From Candidatus Pacearchaeota archaeon (GTDB taxonomy: Archaea > Nanobdellota > Nanobdellia > Pacearchaeales > GW2011-AR1), in assembly GCA_023136775.1 (NCBI GenBank), contig JAGLQO010000007.1:1-44178 (forward strand): a DNA stretch of 44,178 bases, in the 5' to 3' direction. Shown here piece by piece: positions 36,441 to 44,177 of the stretch (the stretch's first letter is position 1; every line of letters begins with the position of its first letter). The notes under the pieces are model-generated. The model saw only the letters and a program-made list of their open reading frames with translations. It did not search any database and was not told the DNA's origin. A program made the position numbers and the translations under genes.

Positions 36441-36791
36441 TGGTGGGTGTAATTCTGCGGAATTTACTGGTCTGTGGTAACGGGTGAGCGGGTAGCAGGT
36501 GAGTCTTTGACTCACGGTGAACAGGTTACGGGTTACGGGTGAGTGGGTTGGTAGATAGGTGAACTTCGTTCACGATTAGTTTTTTGGGAACATTGTTATA
36601 CCCTCGTTGATTTGTAATTTAATTTGACTGGGGCAGACTCCGTCGTTTGTCGACGCTTTTGGGTTGATTGGTTTTTGGGGGAGTTGAATTGGGTGGAGGT
36701 GGTTTGTTATTTTTTATGGCAATTTTTCAAATAAGATTTATTTTATTTAAACAATAAGTAATTTTATTAATGAGGTTTTATTAGACTAATT
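36421..36791. other. G-rich hairpin island without a gene
   Basis: No convincing gene is present in 371 bases. Visible hairpins are GTAATTC-TGCG-GAATTTAC (36449-36467, one bulged base), GTGAGTC-TTT-GACTCAC (36499-36515), GTGAAC-TTC-GTTCAC (36559-36573) and CGTCG-TTTGT-CGACG (36641-36655). Between them lie runs of GGGTGAGCGGG and GGTTACGGG type. A TATA-like TTTTATTA near 36763 may serve the next gene. The island may be a structured 3' untranslated region, a small RNA or a repeat cluster. Confidence 0.5.
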
Positions 36792-37175
36792 ATGAAAGAG
36801 ATAATTCATGCAAACAAGGGGCTTAAAAGGTGGTTCTTTTTTTGGGCGGGTATAATTGCTACACTTGCCTATAGGTCTATTATTGTTTTGGATTCATATT
36901 TTACAAGAATCGCGTGGTATATAGGAACGGTTGGATTTATATTGTATTTTGGGCACAGGAAGCATATTCAAAAGAAAAGAAGTGAGCTTGTGCATGATAA
37001 TGATTTAATTAAGGTTGTTCAAGAGTTGACTCATCTTACACAAAAGCAAAAAAGTGCCCTTAGTTATATTATAAAATCGGTTGGAACTTCAAAGGTTAGA
37101 TGGAATTCGTTATTTATTTTTTGGTTTACTCTTCTGGCATTAATTGTTGGAATAGTAAGAGATTTGTTTTTTTAG
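36792..37175 (+). CDS. Small three-helix membrane protein of unknown function
   Basis: This 127-residue protein has two close membrane helices (about residues 14-33 and 37-54), a polar loop of about 50 residues with a basic start (HRKHIQKKRSELVHDNDLIKVVQ), and a third helix at the C-terminus (106-127). No catalytic motif was recognised. It stands alone between a G-rich island and promoter 6. No Shine-Dalgarno is visible, and a TATA-like TTTTATTA about 30 bases upstream suggests a leaderless message. The TM pattern and consistent coding character support it as real. Confidence 0.75.
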   Translation: MKEIIHANKGLKRWFFFWAGIIATLAYRSIIVLDSYFTRIAWYIGTVGFILYFGHRKHIQKKRSELVHDNDLIKVVQELTHLTQKQKSALSYIIKSVGTSKVRWNSLFIFWFTLLALIVGIVRDLFF

Positions 37176-37183
37176 GGAGTTAG

Positions 37184-37242
37184 AATATATTAGTCCTTTA
37201 TATTATAAGGTTAATGCCCTTTTCATTTTAAAGGGTGATTAA
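37184..37242 (+). promoter_or_regulatory. Promoter 6 with leader hairpin and ribosome site
   Basis: AATATATTAG begins at 37184 and TATA-like TTTATATTA at 37198, but the ATG is 59 bases downstream of the element instead of 47. The extra leader holds CCCTTTT and AAAGGG arms (about 37218-37234) and GGTGAT, complementary to the usual 3' end of archaeal 16S rRNA, just before the ATG. This fits a leadered message. Confidence 0.6.
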
Positions 37243-38172
37243 ATGAAAAAAATATTTATTTTATTCGTTGGAATTTTTCTTATTTTTTCTAGTTGGGCTG
37301 TTATGGGACTTTATTCAAATTATAGTGGTAACGGTGCATTGGAAACTCAAGTGCTTGGTCATTTAGAATCTGTAGCTTTTTCAAAGGCGGGTAGAATTGG
37401 ATCTTTTTTAGATGAGAGAAAAAATGATTTAGAATTTTTGGTTTCATTATCTGACGTTCAATCTATTTTTGACGATGATTTTACGCTAACATCTGACATT
37501 GACGATAAGTTGACTTTTTTTCAAGAGACTAATGGGTATTTGGATTTGATTTTAATTGGCATTGACGGAGAAGTTTTATGGAGTGCTTCTAGGGATGATA
37601 TTGTTGGAACGAATCTTTCTACGGATGAATATTCTAAAACTAAGCTTGGAGAAGTCTATGAAAAAGTTAAAAATGATTTCGGTGTTGGAATATTTGACCC
37701 AGGATATTTTGATGTAGATGAGCAACTTTCTGTTTTTGTTACAACTCCTATTTTGAGAGATTCGAAAACGGTCGAGGGGAAGAGAGATATGCTTGGTATT
37801 ATAGCTTTGCAAATTGATAATTCGGAAATTGAGAGAAGAGTGATTAGTGATGTGGGGTTAGGTGAAGCGGGAAATATTTATTTGGTAAACAGAGATAAGA
37901 TTCCAATTGTTAAATTAATTGATGTTAAGGGAAAGCAGATTACAGAATTAAAAACTCAAATAGAGAAGGATTGTTTTAACGATTATCATAATTATTATTT
38001 TAAACGACAGGGACAGCAAGTTGAAGAGGTTGAAAAAAGTGGAACTTATGAAAATTATAAAGGAGATAAAATATTCGGAGCACATCAGTATATTCTTAGG
38101 ACTGGATGGTGCGTGATTGTAGAGATGGAGCAAAATAAATTTTATGATTCGCTAAAGGAGTCTAAAAAATGA
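37243..38172 (+). CDS. dCache-type ectodomain with a single N-terminal anchor
   Basis: This 309-residue protein has one membrane helix (about 5-23) and then an extracellular double-Cache-like domain. A long helix (VAFSKAGRIGSFLDERKNDLEFLVSL) is followed by LDLILIGIDGEVLWSASRD and GEAGNIYLVNRDKIPIVK, each in sensor-strand positions, and by KIFGAHQYILRTGWCVIVEM. The Cys pair KDCFND and GWCVIV matches its paralogues. It ends soon after the domain, with no second membrane helix and no cytoplasmic output. It is first in a four-gene operon in which each stop overlaps the next start (ATGA). GGTGAT supports this start. Dimerising with the next Cache protein is a plausible way to signal. Confidence 0.85.
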   Translation: MKKIFILFVGIFLIFSSWAVMGLYSNYSGNGALETQVLGHLESVAFSKAGRIGSFLDERKNDLEFLVSLSDVQSIFDDDFTLTSDIDDKLTFFQETNGYLDLILIGIDGEVLWSASRDDIVGTNLSTDEYSKTKLGEVYEKVKNDFGVGIFDPGYFDVDEQLSVFVTTPILRDSKTVEGKRDMLGIIALQIDNSEIERRVISDVGLGEAGNIYLVNRDKIPIVKLIDVKGKQITELKTQIEKDCFNDYHNYYFKRQGQQVEEVEKSGTYENYKGDKIFGAHQYILRTGWCVIVEMEQNKFYDSLKESKK

Positions 38173-39512
38173 AATTTGATTTTAAGTTTTCTTATATTTT
38201 GTTGTTTGGGCTTTTTTTAATGGGAGCATTTCAGGTGTATAACGTTTTATACATAGGGGATTCTAAATTTAATTCTCAAATGGAGAATCAATTGATTAGT
38301 ATTGTTCAAATAAAGGGTGAGCGAATTAATGATTATTTTTTAGAGAGAAAACATGATGCAAAAGTTCTTGGATATTCTTCAGAAGTTAAGGCCATTTTGA
38401 ATGGTGAATCTGGATACGATTATGTTTCAATAGAAGAAAATATGAAAAGAAGGTTAGAGATAATATCTGGACAAGTTGATATCTTTATAAAAAAATATCC
38501 AACGATTAGTCTTTTAGAGTTACAGCAAGATGAGGATTTTAAAAAAATAATTTTTAAAAAATTTGGAGATGATAGTGGGATGGTTTTGATAAATTCTGAT
38601 GATAATTCTATTCTTCTTGACGAGAAAACTGATAATATTGGAAAAAGCTTTTCTGAAGTAATGGGAATTAATGACGGGTATTTTAAAAATTTAAATTTGA
38701 AAACTGGAGATAATATTAATTTAGGGTTAGGTTTTATTATTTATTCTAATGACTTTAAAATTAGTAAGAATATTAGTGGAGATTTATTTGATTATGTTAA
38801 TAGTTTTAAAGAAATTTCTAATTATAATAATTTATTATTGATTGATAAAAATGGTTATGTTGTTCATGAAGTAATAAATGGATTTGAATTTGGAACTAAT
38901 TTGGAATCTGTGGCGAATAATAAAGATGATTTGGGGGTAATTTATTCTGAAGTAAAGATAAGTGGAAAGGAAGTTATTCATGGGCCTTATATGATAGAAG
39001 GAATAGATGGATTTAAAATGATTTTGACTTTTGCTTCACCAGTTTATTCTAATGATGAATTTGTTGGAGTTGTCTTTTTGAATGTTTTAACTAATTATTT
39101 AAATGAAATGACAGTAGAGAAAACTGGTCTTGGGAAATATGGAGAAGCTTATTTATTAAATGAAGAAAAACTTTTAATTACTAAGCTTGGTGAAGATGAA
39201 AATAATATTTTAGTTCAAGAAATATCAAATGTAAATTCTGAAAAATGTTTTGACAACAAGAATTCCAAGTTAAGTTCTTTAGAATTAATTAGTATTTCTA
39301 AGGATTTTGTTGGAGATAATGTTTATGGAACTTATGCATATATTGAAGAGACTGATTGGTGTTTGGTTTCAGAAGTAAAAGAGGATGCAGTTATAGAACT
39401 TCCAAAAGAGGGGAGGACTGTTTTTGATCTTGTAATAGTGCTAATTCTTAATTTAGGGCTATTTTTTGGTGGAACATTTTTGATGAATAAAATGGGGGGA
39501 AATAAAAAATGA
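38169..39512 (+). CDS. dCache-type ectodomain with two membrane helices and no output domain
   Basis: This 447-residue protein has membrane helices near residues 6-25 and 420-440. The ectodomain starts with a long helix (IVQIKGERINDYFLERKHDAKVLG), resembling the first gene of the operon, and carries NLLLIDKNGYVVHEV, FVGVVFLNVLT and GKYGEAYLLNEEKLLITKL, typical of double Cache domains. The Cys pair EKCFDN and DWCLVSEV is shared with the other three Cache proteins. Only MNKMGGNKK or so follows the last helix. Start and stop both overlap neighbours by four bases, implying coupled translation. It probably senses a small ligand through a partner protein. Confidence 0.85.
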   Translation: MKFDFKFSYILLFGLFLMGAFQVYNVLYIGDSKFNSQMENQLISIVQIKGERINDYFLERKHDAKVLGYSSEVKAILNGESGYDYVSIEENMKRRLEIISGQVDIFIKKYPTISLLELQQDEDFKKIIFKKFGDDSGMVLINSDDNSILLDEKTDNIGKSFSEVMGINDGYFKNLNLKTGDNINLGLGFIIYSNDFKISKNISGDLFDYVNSFKEISNYNNLLLIDKNGYVVHEVINGFEFGTNLESVANNKDDLGVIYSEVKISGKEVIHGPYMIEGIDGFKMILTFASPVYSNDEFVGVVFLNVLTNYLNEMTVEKTGLGKYGEAYLLNEEKLLITKLGEDENNILVQEISNVNSEKCFDNKNSKLSSLELISISKDFVGDNVYGTYAYIEETDWCLVSEVKEDAVIELPKEGRTVFDLVIVLILNLGLFFGGTFLMNKMGGNKK

Positions 39513-39994
39513 GAAAAGCATTTATTTTTATTCTTGGAATAATTTTTTTTAGTTTAGTTAATTTGTCTTCGGTATATGCAATAAGCATTACGGCTAACAT
39601 TCCAGAAAAATATCAAGAGGTGTATCCAGGAGAAAGACTTTATTTTGAAATTGCTGTTAAATATCCAGAGAACCCCACAAGAGTAGATTTGAGATTAAAT
39701 TATATTATTGAAAAAGATGGAGAGGTTGTAACTAGGTCAAAAGCTCTTAAGGCTGTTGAGACACAAGCATCATTCCTTGATTATATAATTATCCCAGAGG
39801 GAAGTCCTTCTAGTTTTCATGATTTGAAGATTGAGGTTAGAGATTACGGGGACTTAGAAGAGGATGTTTCAACGGGATTTAAGTTGGCAGAGAAGGGACT
39901 GGACAGAATAGCAAAATATTTTTTTATAACAATTGGCGGGATGGTGTTCCTTGGAATTTTGGTTATGGTTGATATTTTTAGGAGAAAAAAATGA
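39509..39994 (+). CDS. Small Ig-like type I membrane protein
   Basis: This 161-residue protein has a signal peptide (about 1-25, ending SSVYA), one beta-sandwich domain (ISITANIPEKYQEVYPGERLYFEIAVKYPENP and onward) and a membrane helix near 138-157 with a short basic end. The YPGE strand resembles Ig-like domains that sit next to the membrane in archaeal surface proteins. It is third in the ATGA-coupled operon. It may bind or stabilise the two Cache proteins encoded before it; that is inference. No named family was recognised. Confidence 0.8.
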   Translation: MRKAFIFILGIIFFSLVNLSSVYAISITANIPEKYQEVYPGERLYFEIAVKYPENPTRVDLRLNYIIEKDGEVVTRSKALKAVETQASFLDYIIIPEGSPSSFHDLKIEVRDYGDLEEDVSTGFKLAEKGLDRIAKYFFITIGGMVFLGILVMVDIFRRKK

Positions 39995-40467
39995 AGAAGA
40001 AAGTATTTGTTTGTTCTGGGATTTTTATAGTAATAGTTGCTATATTTTCATTTATTTATTCTGGTTATTTTGTATCATCAGCTAATGAATTGGATGAATC
40101 TATTCCTGCGGAACTTTTTGATATTAGGATGGATTTAGAGGAAACAACTTTAGAAAATTCTAATGAGCTTAGGGCTGTTATTACTTATGAAAGTTTTGGA
40201 AGAGTCCCAACTTATGTAGATTTAGATTATTCTGTCTATGATGAATCTGGGGGGAAAGTTTATACTAAGTTTGGTGAAATTATTGTAGAAGTTGAAGAGA
40301 TGCAAAGAATTGATTTCCCTGATTTGAATTTGCTCGATGGTGAGTATGAGTTTGTATTTACAACTTTATATAATGTGGATGTGTTTGATGAATTTAGGCA
40401 GTTTTTTACTGTTAAGAAAAAGGGATTTTTTGCAAGGTTGCTTGCGTTTTTTGGAATTGGAAAATAA
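39991..40467 (+). CDS. Small N-anchored protein with an Ig-like domain shared with the opposite-strand surface protein
   Basis: This 158-residue protein has an N-terminal membrane helix (about 5-27) and one beta-sandwich domain. The domain ends in TTLYNVDVFDEFRQFFTV. The same domain, with LETLYNVDVHDEFKQGFEI and matching PAELFDI/PEQLFDI and YESFGRVPT/FESFGTIPT, forms the membrane-proximal end of the minus-strand protein at 40603-43071. Its C-terminal GFFARLLAFFGIGK could be an amphipathic helix. It is last in the four-gene operon. The operon and its convergent neighbour therefore carry related parts. Confidence 0.82.
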   Translation: MKKKVFVCSGIFIVIVAIFSFIYSGYFVSSANELDESIPAELFDIRMDLEETTLENSNELRAVITYESFGRVPTYVDLDYSVYDESGGKVYTKFGEIIVEVEEMQRIDFPDLNLLDGEYEFVFTTLYNVDVFDEFRQFFTVKKKGFFARLLAFFGIGK

Positions 40468-40504
40468 AATCTATTGGAATATAAAAAGATAATTTTGGTT
40501 CGAG

Positions 40505-40516
40505 GTTTTTCTTTTT
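40505..40516 (+). terminator. T-rich possible terminator
   Basis: A GTTTTTCTTTTT run about 40 bases after the last stop of the four-gene operon fits archaeal oligo-T termination. It is immediately followed by an orphan copy of the AATATATTAG element. Confidence 0.35.
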
Positions 40517-40518
40517 AG

Positions 40519-40550
40519 AATATATTAGTGTTATTTTTTTATGCTTTGCC
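40519..40550 (+). promoter_or_regulatory. Orphan copy of the shared promoter element
   Basis: AATATATTAG begins at 40519, preceded by TTAG as at promoter 6, with a weak TATA-like TTATTTTTTTA about 10 bases on. No gene follows on this strand, and no ATG lies 47 bases downstream. It may be a scar of rearrangement or may drive an unseen antisense RNA. Confidence 0.4.
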
Positions 40551-40602
40551 TTTTTTTAAATTGTATTTTTTGGCTTATCAATCTTAACTTCTAAAACTTT
40601 CC

Positions 40603-43071
40603 TTATATTCTTTTAATAAAACTTTCCTTAGCTTTCTTCTTGGTCTCTCTCCTTCTTTTAATAAACAGCGAAATCGAAATAACACCTACTGTGATAACAA
40701 TGTACCAAATCCAGACAATTAAATCAAATTTTTCTTTTATTTCAAATCCTTGTTTAAACTCATCATGCACATCAACATTATACAATGTCTCTAAAATTGC
40801 AATATACTTTCCTTCATTTAATTCCAAATCTTTATAATTCCACCTTAAAACTTCCTCAGTTATAACTGTAATATTACTAGGTGTTCTATAAATCTCATTC
40901 CCATGCTCGTTTAAAATAATAAATGTCAAATTTACAAAAGTCGGAATAGTGCCAAAGCTCTCGAAAGTTACAATTCCAGAAAGCTCATCTGTATTCTGAA
41001 TTAATATATCTTCTAAATTAAAGGTAATATCAAATAACTGTTCTGGTAGAGTTTTTTTAACACAATTTCTTTCAACTCCAGGACGACCATAAATATTCCC
41101 ACAATTATTATATTTTTTACAAAATCTAGATTGAATACCTCTAATACATTCTCCCCATTCACCACATTCCCAATCATAATCTCTATCATAAATACAACCT
41201 GAACTCCCGCCCCCAGTCGGAATCAAATCATAAACAGCCGGAGCCGTATTATCGATAACAATCGCATTCGTCGTATTAACACAATATAACTCAGGAGTCC
41301 CCAACTCACAAGTCTCCAAAACTAACTCATAATTCCCATTAATAGTCAAATCATCCCAATAATAACTCGTGTTACTCTGATTCATCCCAGTCGCAAAAGT
41401 TGCATTCCAAGCTCCATCTTTATACAAATATAAACTCGCATTCAAATTATCATCATTCGGATCCGTCATACTAAAAATCACATCATACGGAAACTTAAGC
41501 GATTCATTATTCTCTGGATGACGAAAATGTGGAGCTGGAGGATAATTATAAGTCGGATCAATATTCCAAGTAATATTCCCCATAAGATTCGTCTCAACAC
41601 TGGAAGTCGTATTCACCCACAAATTATAAATAAAAGCAGTAGGTTCAATATAATTATAAAACCAATTCACATTCAATTCCGTCTCATACCCATCTCCCAA
41701 ATTAGTCCAATTATCCCCCGAATCATTAGAATATTCCCAATGAGTCGTATATGCTGGAGTCCTCGCCCTATATGTCTTAAGCGCATAATACTTCGAAGCA
41801 TTCGTCTCATCAGTATATAAAATAATATACTTTATATCTCCAATGCTATTTATCGTAGAATTAGTATATATAGTTCTAAACTTAGTCCCATCATCCTTGA
41901 ATTCAGAAGACACCTTTTCAGCAACAAAAAGACATTCCGGAAGATCATGAACATTTCCGCTAGTATAGCTGCTATTACAAGCATAAACTTCAAGAGGCTG
42001 TGTCGGATTATTAGTTGCATTCACCCGAAAATCTAACTTATACTGATCTGCATTAATAGGAATCAAGGATTTGTTCAGCTCTATTTTAATAAAATTATCT
42101 CCTGTAATCTTTTGCAAAACACCTTCCTGCCATTTTATATCAGAAAAATTATAAAGTGCATCATACCACTTGAAAACATTCGGATTATAATGTTCATCAA
42201 GCCTAAAACTTAAATTTATATTGTTCCCAGAACTAGTCTGTGTCACAACTATTCCATCTCCCGTATTCATCTGAGCTTCATCAAAAGTTGTCGTTTCGCT
42301 ATTATTCACAAACTGTATCCAATTCGGATAAGCATAACAAATTTGGGATTGCTTATTCCCCAGACTACATCCATTCGTCCCATTCGCTGTAAAATTCAAA
42401 TACCAACTATCAATCGTCTCCGTCGAATCAACCGAAAAATTCAACTCTATATGCTCAATCTCCTCCAAATTAATCGTATTAAATCCATCAATTCTCGCCA
42501 AGGAACCATTCAAACCATAATAATCATCCAAAACAATACTCACAATTTCAGTCCCACTAACATTCACATCATCAACATCACAAGCCTCATTATTAGCATT
42601 GCTTAGACATTTAAATCTAATTTTAAAATTTAAATTATTATTCGCATCAGTCGTTAAATTATAAGAATAAAAAGTATAAGAGCTTATATCCTCTATTTGC
42701 ATTAAATTTACCCAAGATGTTCCATTATACCAATCAGCTGCAACATATTCTCCAGCATCCATATTCGTAGTCATCCCCCAAAACGAAAAATTAATATTTT
42801 GATAATTTGTTGTATCAACCTCCATTTCTATCAAGCTCTCTGCTCCAGTATTCTCCGTCCAAATATTATAAACACCAGTACGAGGAGTTGCCTCACCATT
42901 TCCAATTACCCACGCAGCCCCAGTGCCAGAAGTCGTCCAATTATTAGTCGCCAAACTCCCCGATTCAAATCCTTCAAAAAAATTTCCATTAAAAGAATCA
43001 AGACTATCTGCCCCACTCACAATTGAAAAAAAACTCAAACCCACAATCATTAATATAAAAAAACCTCTCAT
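40603..43071 (-). CDS. 822-residue surface protein with MAM-like, TSP1-like and Ig-like parts
   Basis: The start at 43071 places a signal peptide (MRGFFILMIVGLSFFSIVSGA) first; a longer reading would put 15 extra residues before it. A beta-rich N-terminal domain (about residues 25-180) has a FEGFESGSL opening and an ACDVDDVNVSG end, resembling MAM or carbohydrate-binding jelly-roll modules. Ig-like domains follow. A Cys-rich segment (about 41060-41190; WECGEWGECIRGIQSRFC, then ERNC) resembles a thrombospondin type 1 repeat. The last domain is homologous to the 158-residue protein at 39991-40467, and a membrane helix and Lys/Arg tail end the chain. Its start overlaps the previous stop (TAATG), so it is coupled to the fibre-like gene. 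Confidence 0.88.
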   Translation of the reverse strand: MRGFFILMIVGLSFFSIVSGADSLDSFNGNFFEGFESGSLATNNWTTSGTGAAWVIGNGEATPRTGVYNIWTENTGAESLIEMEVDTTNYQNINFSFWGMTTNMDAGEYVAADWYNGTSWVNLMQIEDISSYTFYSYNLTTDANNNLNFKIRFKCLSNANNEACDVDDVNVSGTEIVSIVLDDYYGLNGSLARIDGFNTINLEEIEHIELNFSVDSTETIDSWYLNFTANGTNGCSLGNKQSQICYAYPNWIQFVNNSETTTFDEAQMNTGDGIVVTQTSSGNNINLSFRLDEHYNPNVFKWYDALYNFSDIKWQEGVLQKITGDNFIKIELNKSLIPINADQYKLDFRVNATNNPTQPLEVYACNSSYTSGNVHDLPECLFVAEKVSSEFKDDGTKFRTIYTNSTINSIGDIKYIILYTDETNASKYYALKTYRARTPAYTTHWEYSNDSGDNWTNLGDGYETELNVNWFYNYIEPTAFIYNLWVNTTSSVETNLMGNITWNIDPTYNYPPAPHFRHPENNESLKFPYDVIFSMTDPNDDNLNASLYLYKDGAWNATFATGMNQSNTSYYWDDLTINGNYELVLETCELGTPELYCVNTTNAIVIDNTAPAVYDLIPTGGGSSGCIYDRDYDWECGEWGECIRGIQSRFCKKYNNCGNIYGRPGVERNCVKKTLPEQLFDITFNLEDILIQNTDELSGIVTFESFGTIPTFVNLTFIILNEHGNEIYRTPSNITVITEEVLRWNYKDLELNEGKYIAILETLYNVDVHDEFKQGFEIKEKFDLIVWIWYIVITVGVISISLFIKRRRETKKKAKESFIKRI

Positions 43072-43880
43072 TAACAAATATACATCGTAGACGTATCCCC
43101 CCGAATTATAACACAAGTAGAATTATCATAAATTCGGTGATTAGTTGAATCTTGCTCAAGGAAAATACCCTCGGTTGTAATATTCCCAGCGATCACTGCA
43201 CTCTCAGTTACATTAAGTCCACCATTAATCCTAACCCATCCACTAACAATATTATCAATAACTTCCCCTAATGCAAATGTTATTTTCTGAGTCAAAGTTA
43301 AATTAGCAGATTGAAAATTATAAGGAGCAATATTAACATTTTGATTAGCATTTGTTTCCGAGAGATTCAAATATTTTGTATCAGCATAAGATTCATTCCA
43401 CGAAGAATTATCCCCTATTCCCGAAACCCTCAAATCAACTGTTGTATTTAATTTTGTCTTATTAAAAACCAAAATCACATTCCCACTATTACTCCCATTA
43501 TAAATATAAATATTATCTCCTTGGACAGAATTTATATCTTCACCTCCAGCAACGCCCGTTAGAAAACTTTCATTCCCAATAAAATAATCGGCTGTAATAT
43601 TATCTTCTACAATCAAATTCCTTTCTTGAGTCTCAGAAACATCCCTTCTTAAAAAATCCGAAATAGTCAGCCTTCTTCTTGGTGCCTGATCTATTTCAGT
43701 AATATTTATATTCAAAAAATAATCTTTCGAAGCGTTATTACAAAGTTGAGTTAATGCAATATCAGTAGTAGATTGCGAAAAATTTAACTGACTGGTTAAT
43801 TCAGTAATAGTCAAACCATCTTTACCCTTTCTTGATAATCCTATTACCTTGTCCTCGGTATTTTCACTTTCCATTTTCAC
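43071..43880 (-). CDS. Fibre-like protein with a helix-turn-helix-like N-terminus
   Basis: The frame starts at GTG 43880 or ATG 43874 (about 267-269 residues). Residues about 10-50 (LTITELTSQLNFSQSTTDIAL) look like a winged helix-turn-helix, not a signal peptide. From about residue 80 the chain is a repetitive Asn/Thr-rich beta region like archaeal surface fibres (NITADYFIGNESFLTG, SWNESYADTKYLN). It ends in NHRIYDNSTCVIIRGDTSTMYIC, an ending I associate with DPANN surface proteins. No membrane helix was seen, so export is unexplained. It may be a true fusion, a recombined gene or a non-exported protein. It is coupled by a TAATG overlap to the 822-residue surface protein. Confidence 0.75.
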   Translation of the reverse strand: MKMESENTEDKVIGLSRKGKDGLTITELTSQLNFSQSTTDIALTQLCNNASKDYFLNINITEIDQAPRRRLTISDFLRRDVSETQERNLIVEDNITADYFIGNESFLTGVAGGEDINSVQGDNIYIYNGSNSGNVILVFNKTKLNTTVDLRVSGIGDNSSWNESYADTKYLNLSETNANQNVNIAPYNFQSANLTLTQKITFALGEVIDNIVSGWVRINGGLNVTESAVIAGNITTEGIFLEQDSTNHRIYDNSTCVIIRGDTSTMYIC

Positions 43881-43978
43881 TTAATATTAACACTTAAGCA
43901 AAATAACAAATCTAACATTAATTAAACCATCTTTCATTAATAAATATCAAAAACGTAATATAAAAGGAATAATTTTAA

Positions 43979-44022
43979 CAAAAAACAAAAAAACAAACAA
44001 AAAACAAAAAACAAAAAACAAA
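43979..44022. repeat. A-rich simple repeat of AAAAAAC type
   Basis: Repeated runs of five to seven A separated by single C fill about 44 bases between the fibre-like gene and the gene at the right edge. On the minus strand it reads as T runs just after the upstream gene's stop, so it could act as an oligo-T terminator for that gene. Confidence 0.65.
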
Positions 44023-44024
44023 TC

Positions 44025-44177
44025 TTAACTCCACTCATATCTTTTTTGTCTATCTCCCTTCAAAAACAATTTGTTATAATCTATTCTGAGTAGAGCCAAA
44101 TAAGCCCATTCTTTTTGGCTAGATAAAATATTTTTTAAACTTTTCCTTTTGGTAGCGCTGTCCAGAATAGATTTTAA
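44025..44177 (-). CDS. C-terminal end of an unidentified gene (5' end outside the window)
   Basis: On the minus strand, a frame open to the right edge gives 50 residues ending in KGDRQKRYEWS and a TAA stop. The fragment has normal amino-acid composition, including Trp, Tyr and basic residues (SSQKEWAYLALLRIDYNKLF), and no internal stop. It lacks the Asn/Thr/Val-rich look of the surface proteins nearby, so it is probably a soluble protein. Too little is visible for a family call. Confidence 0.5.
   Translation of the reverse strand, partial: LKSILDSATKRKSLKNILSSQKEWAYLALLRIDYNKLFLKGDRQKRYEWS

Noticed and set aside
36717-36758. 13-codon ORF starting MAIFQIRF before the three-helix membrane gene
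   Set aside because: GGAGGTG lies too far upstream (about 20 bases) and the frame is too short to support as a gene.
43072-43116. 15 extra residues at the start of the 822-residue surface protein
   Set aside because: The extra residues precede an ideal signal peptide and overlap the upstream gene; the TAATG overlap at 43071 is the natural coupled start.
43979-44022. Possible CRISPR-like or origin repeat in the A-rich AAAAAAC run
   Set aside because: The units are very short, with no spacers and no dyad symmetry; it is a simple repeat next to a stop codon.
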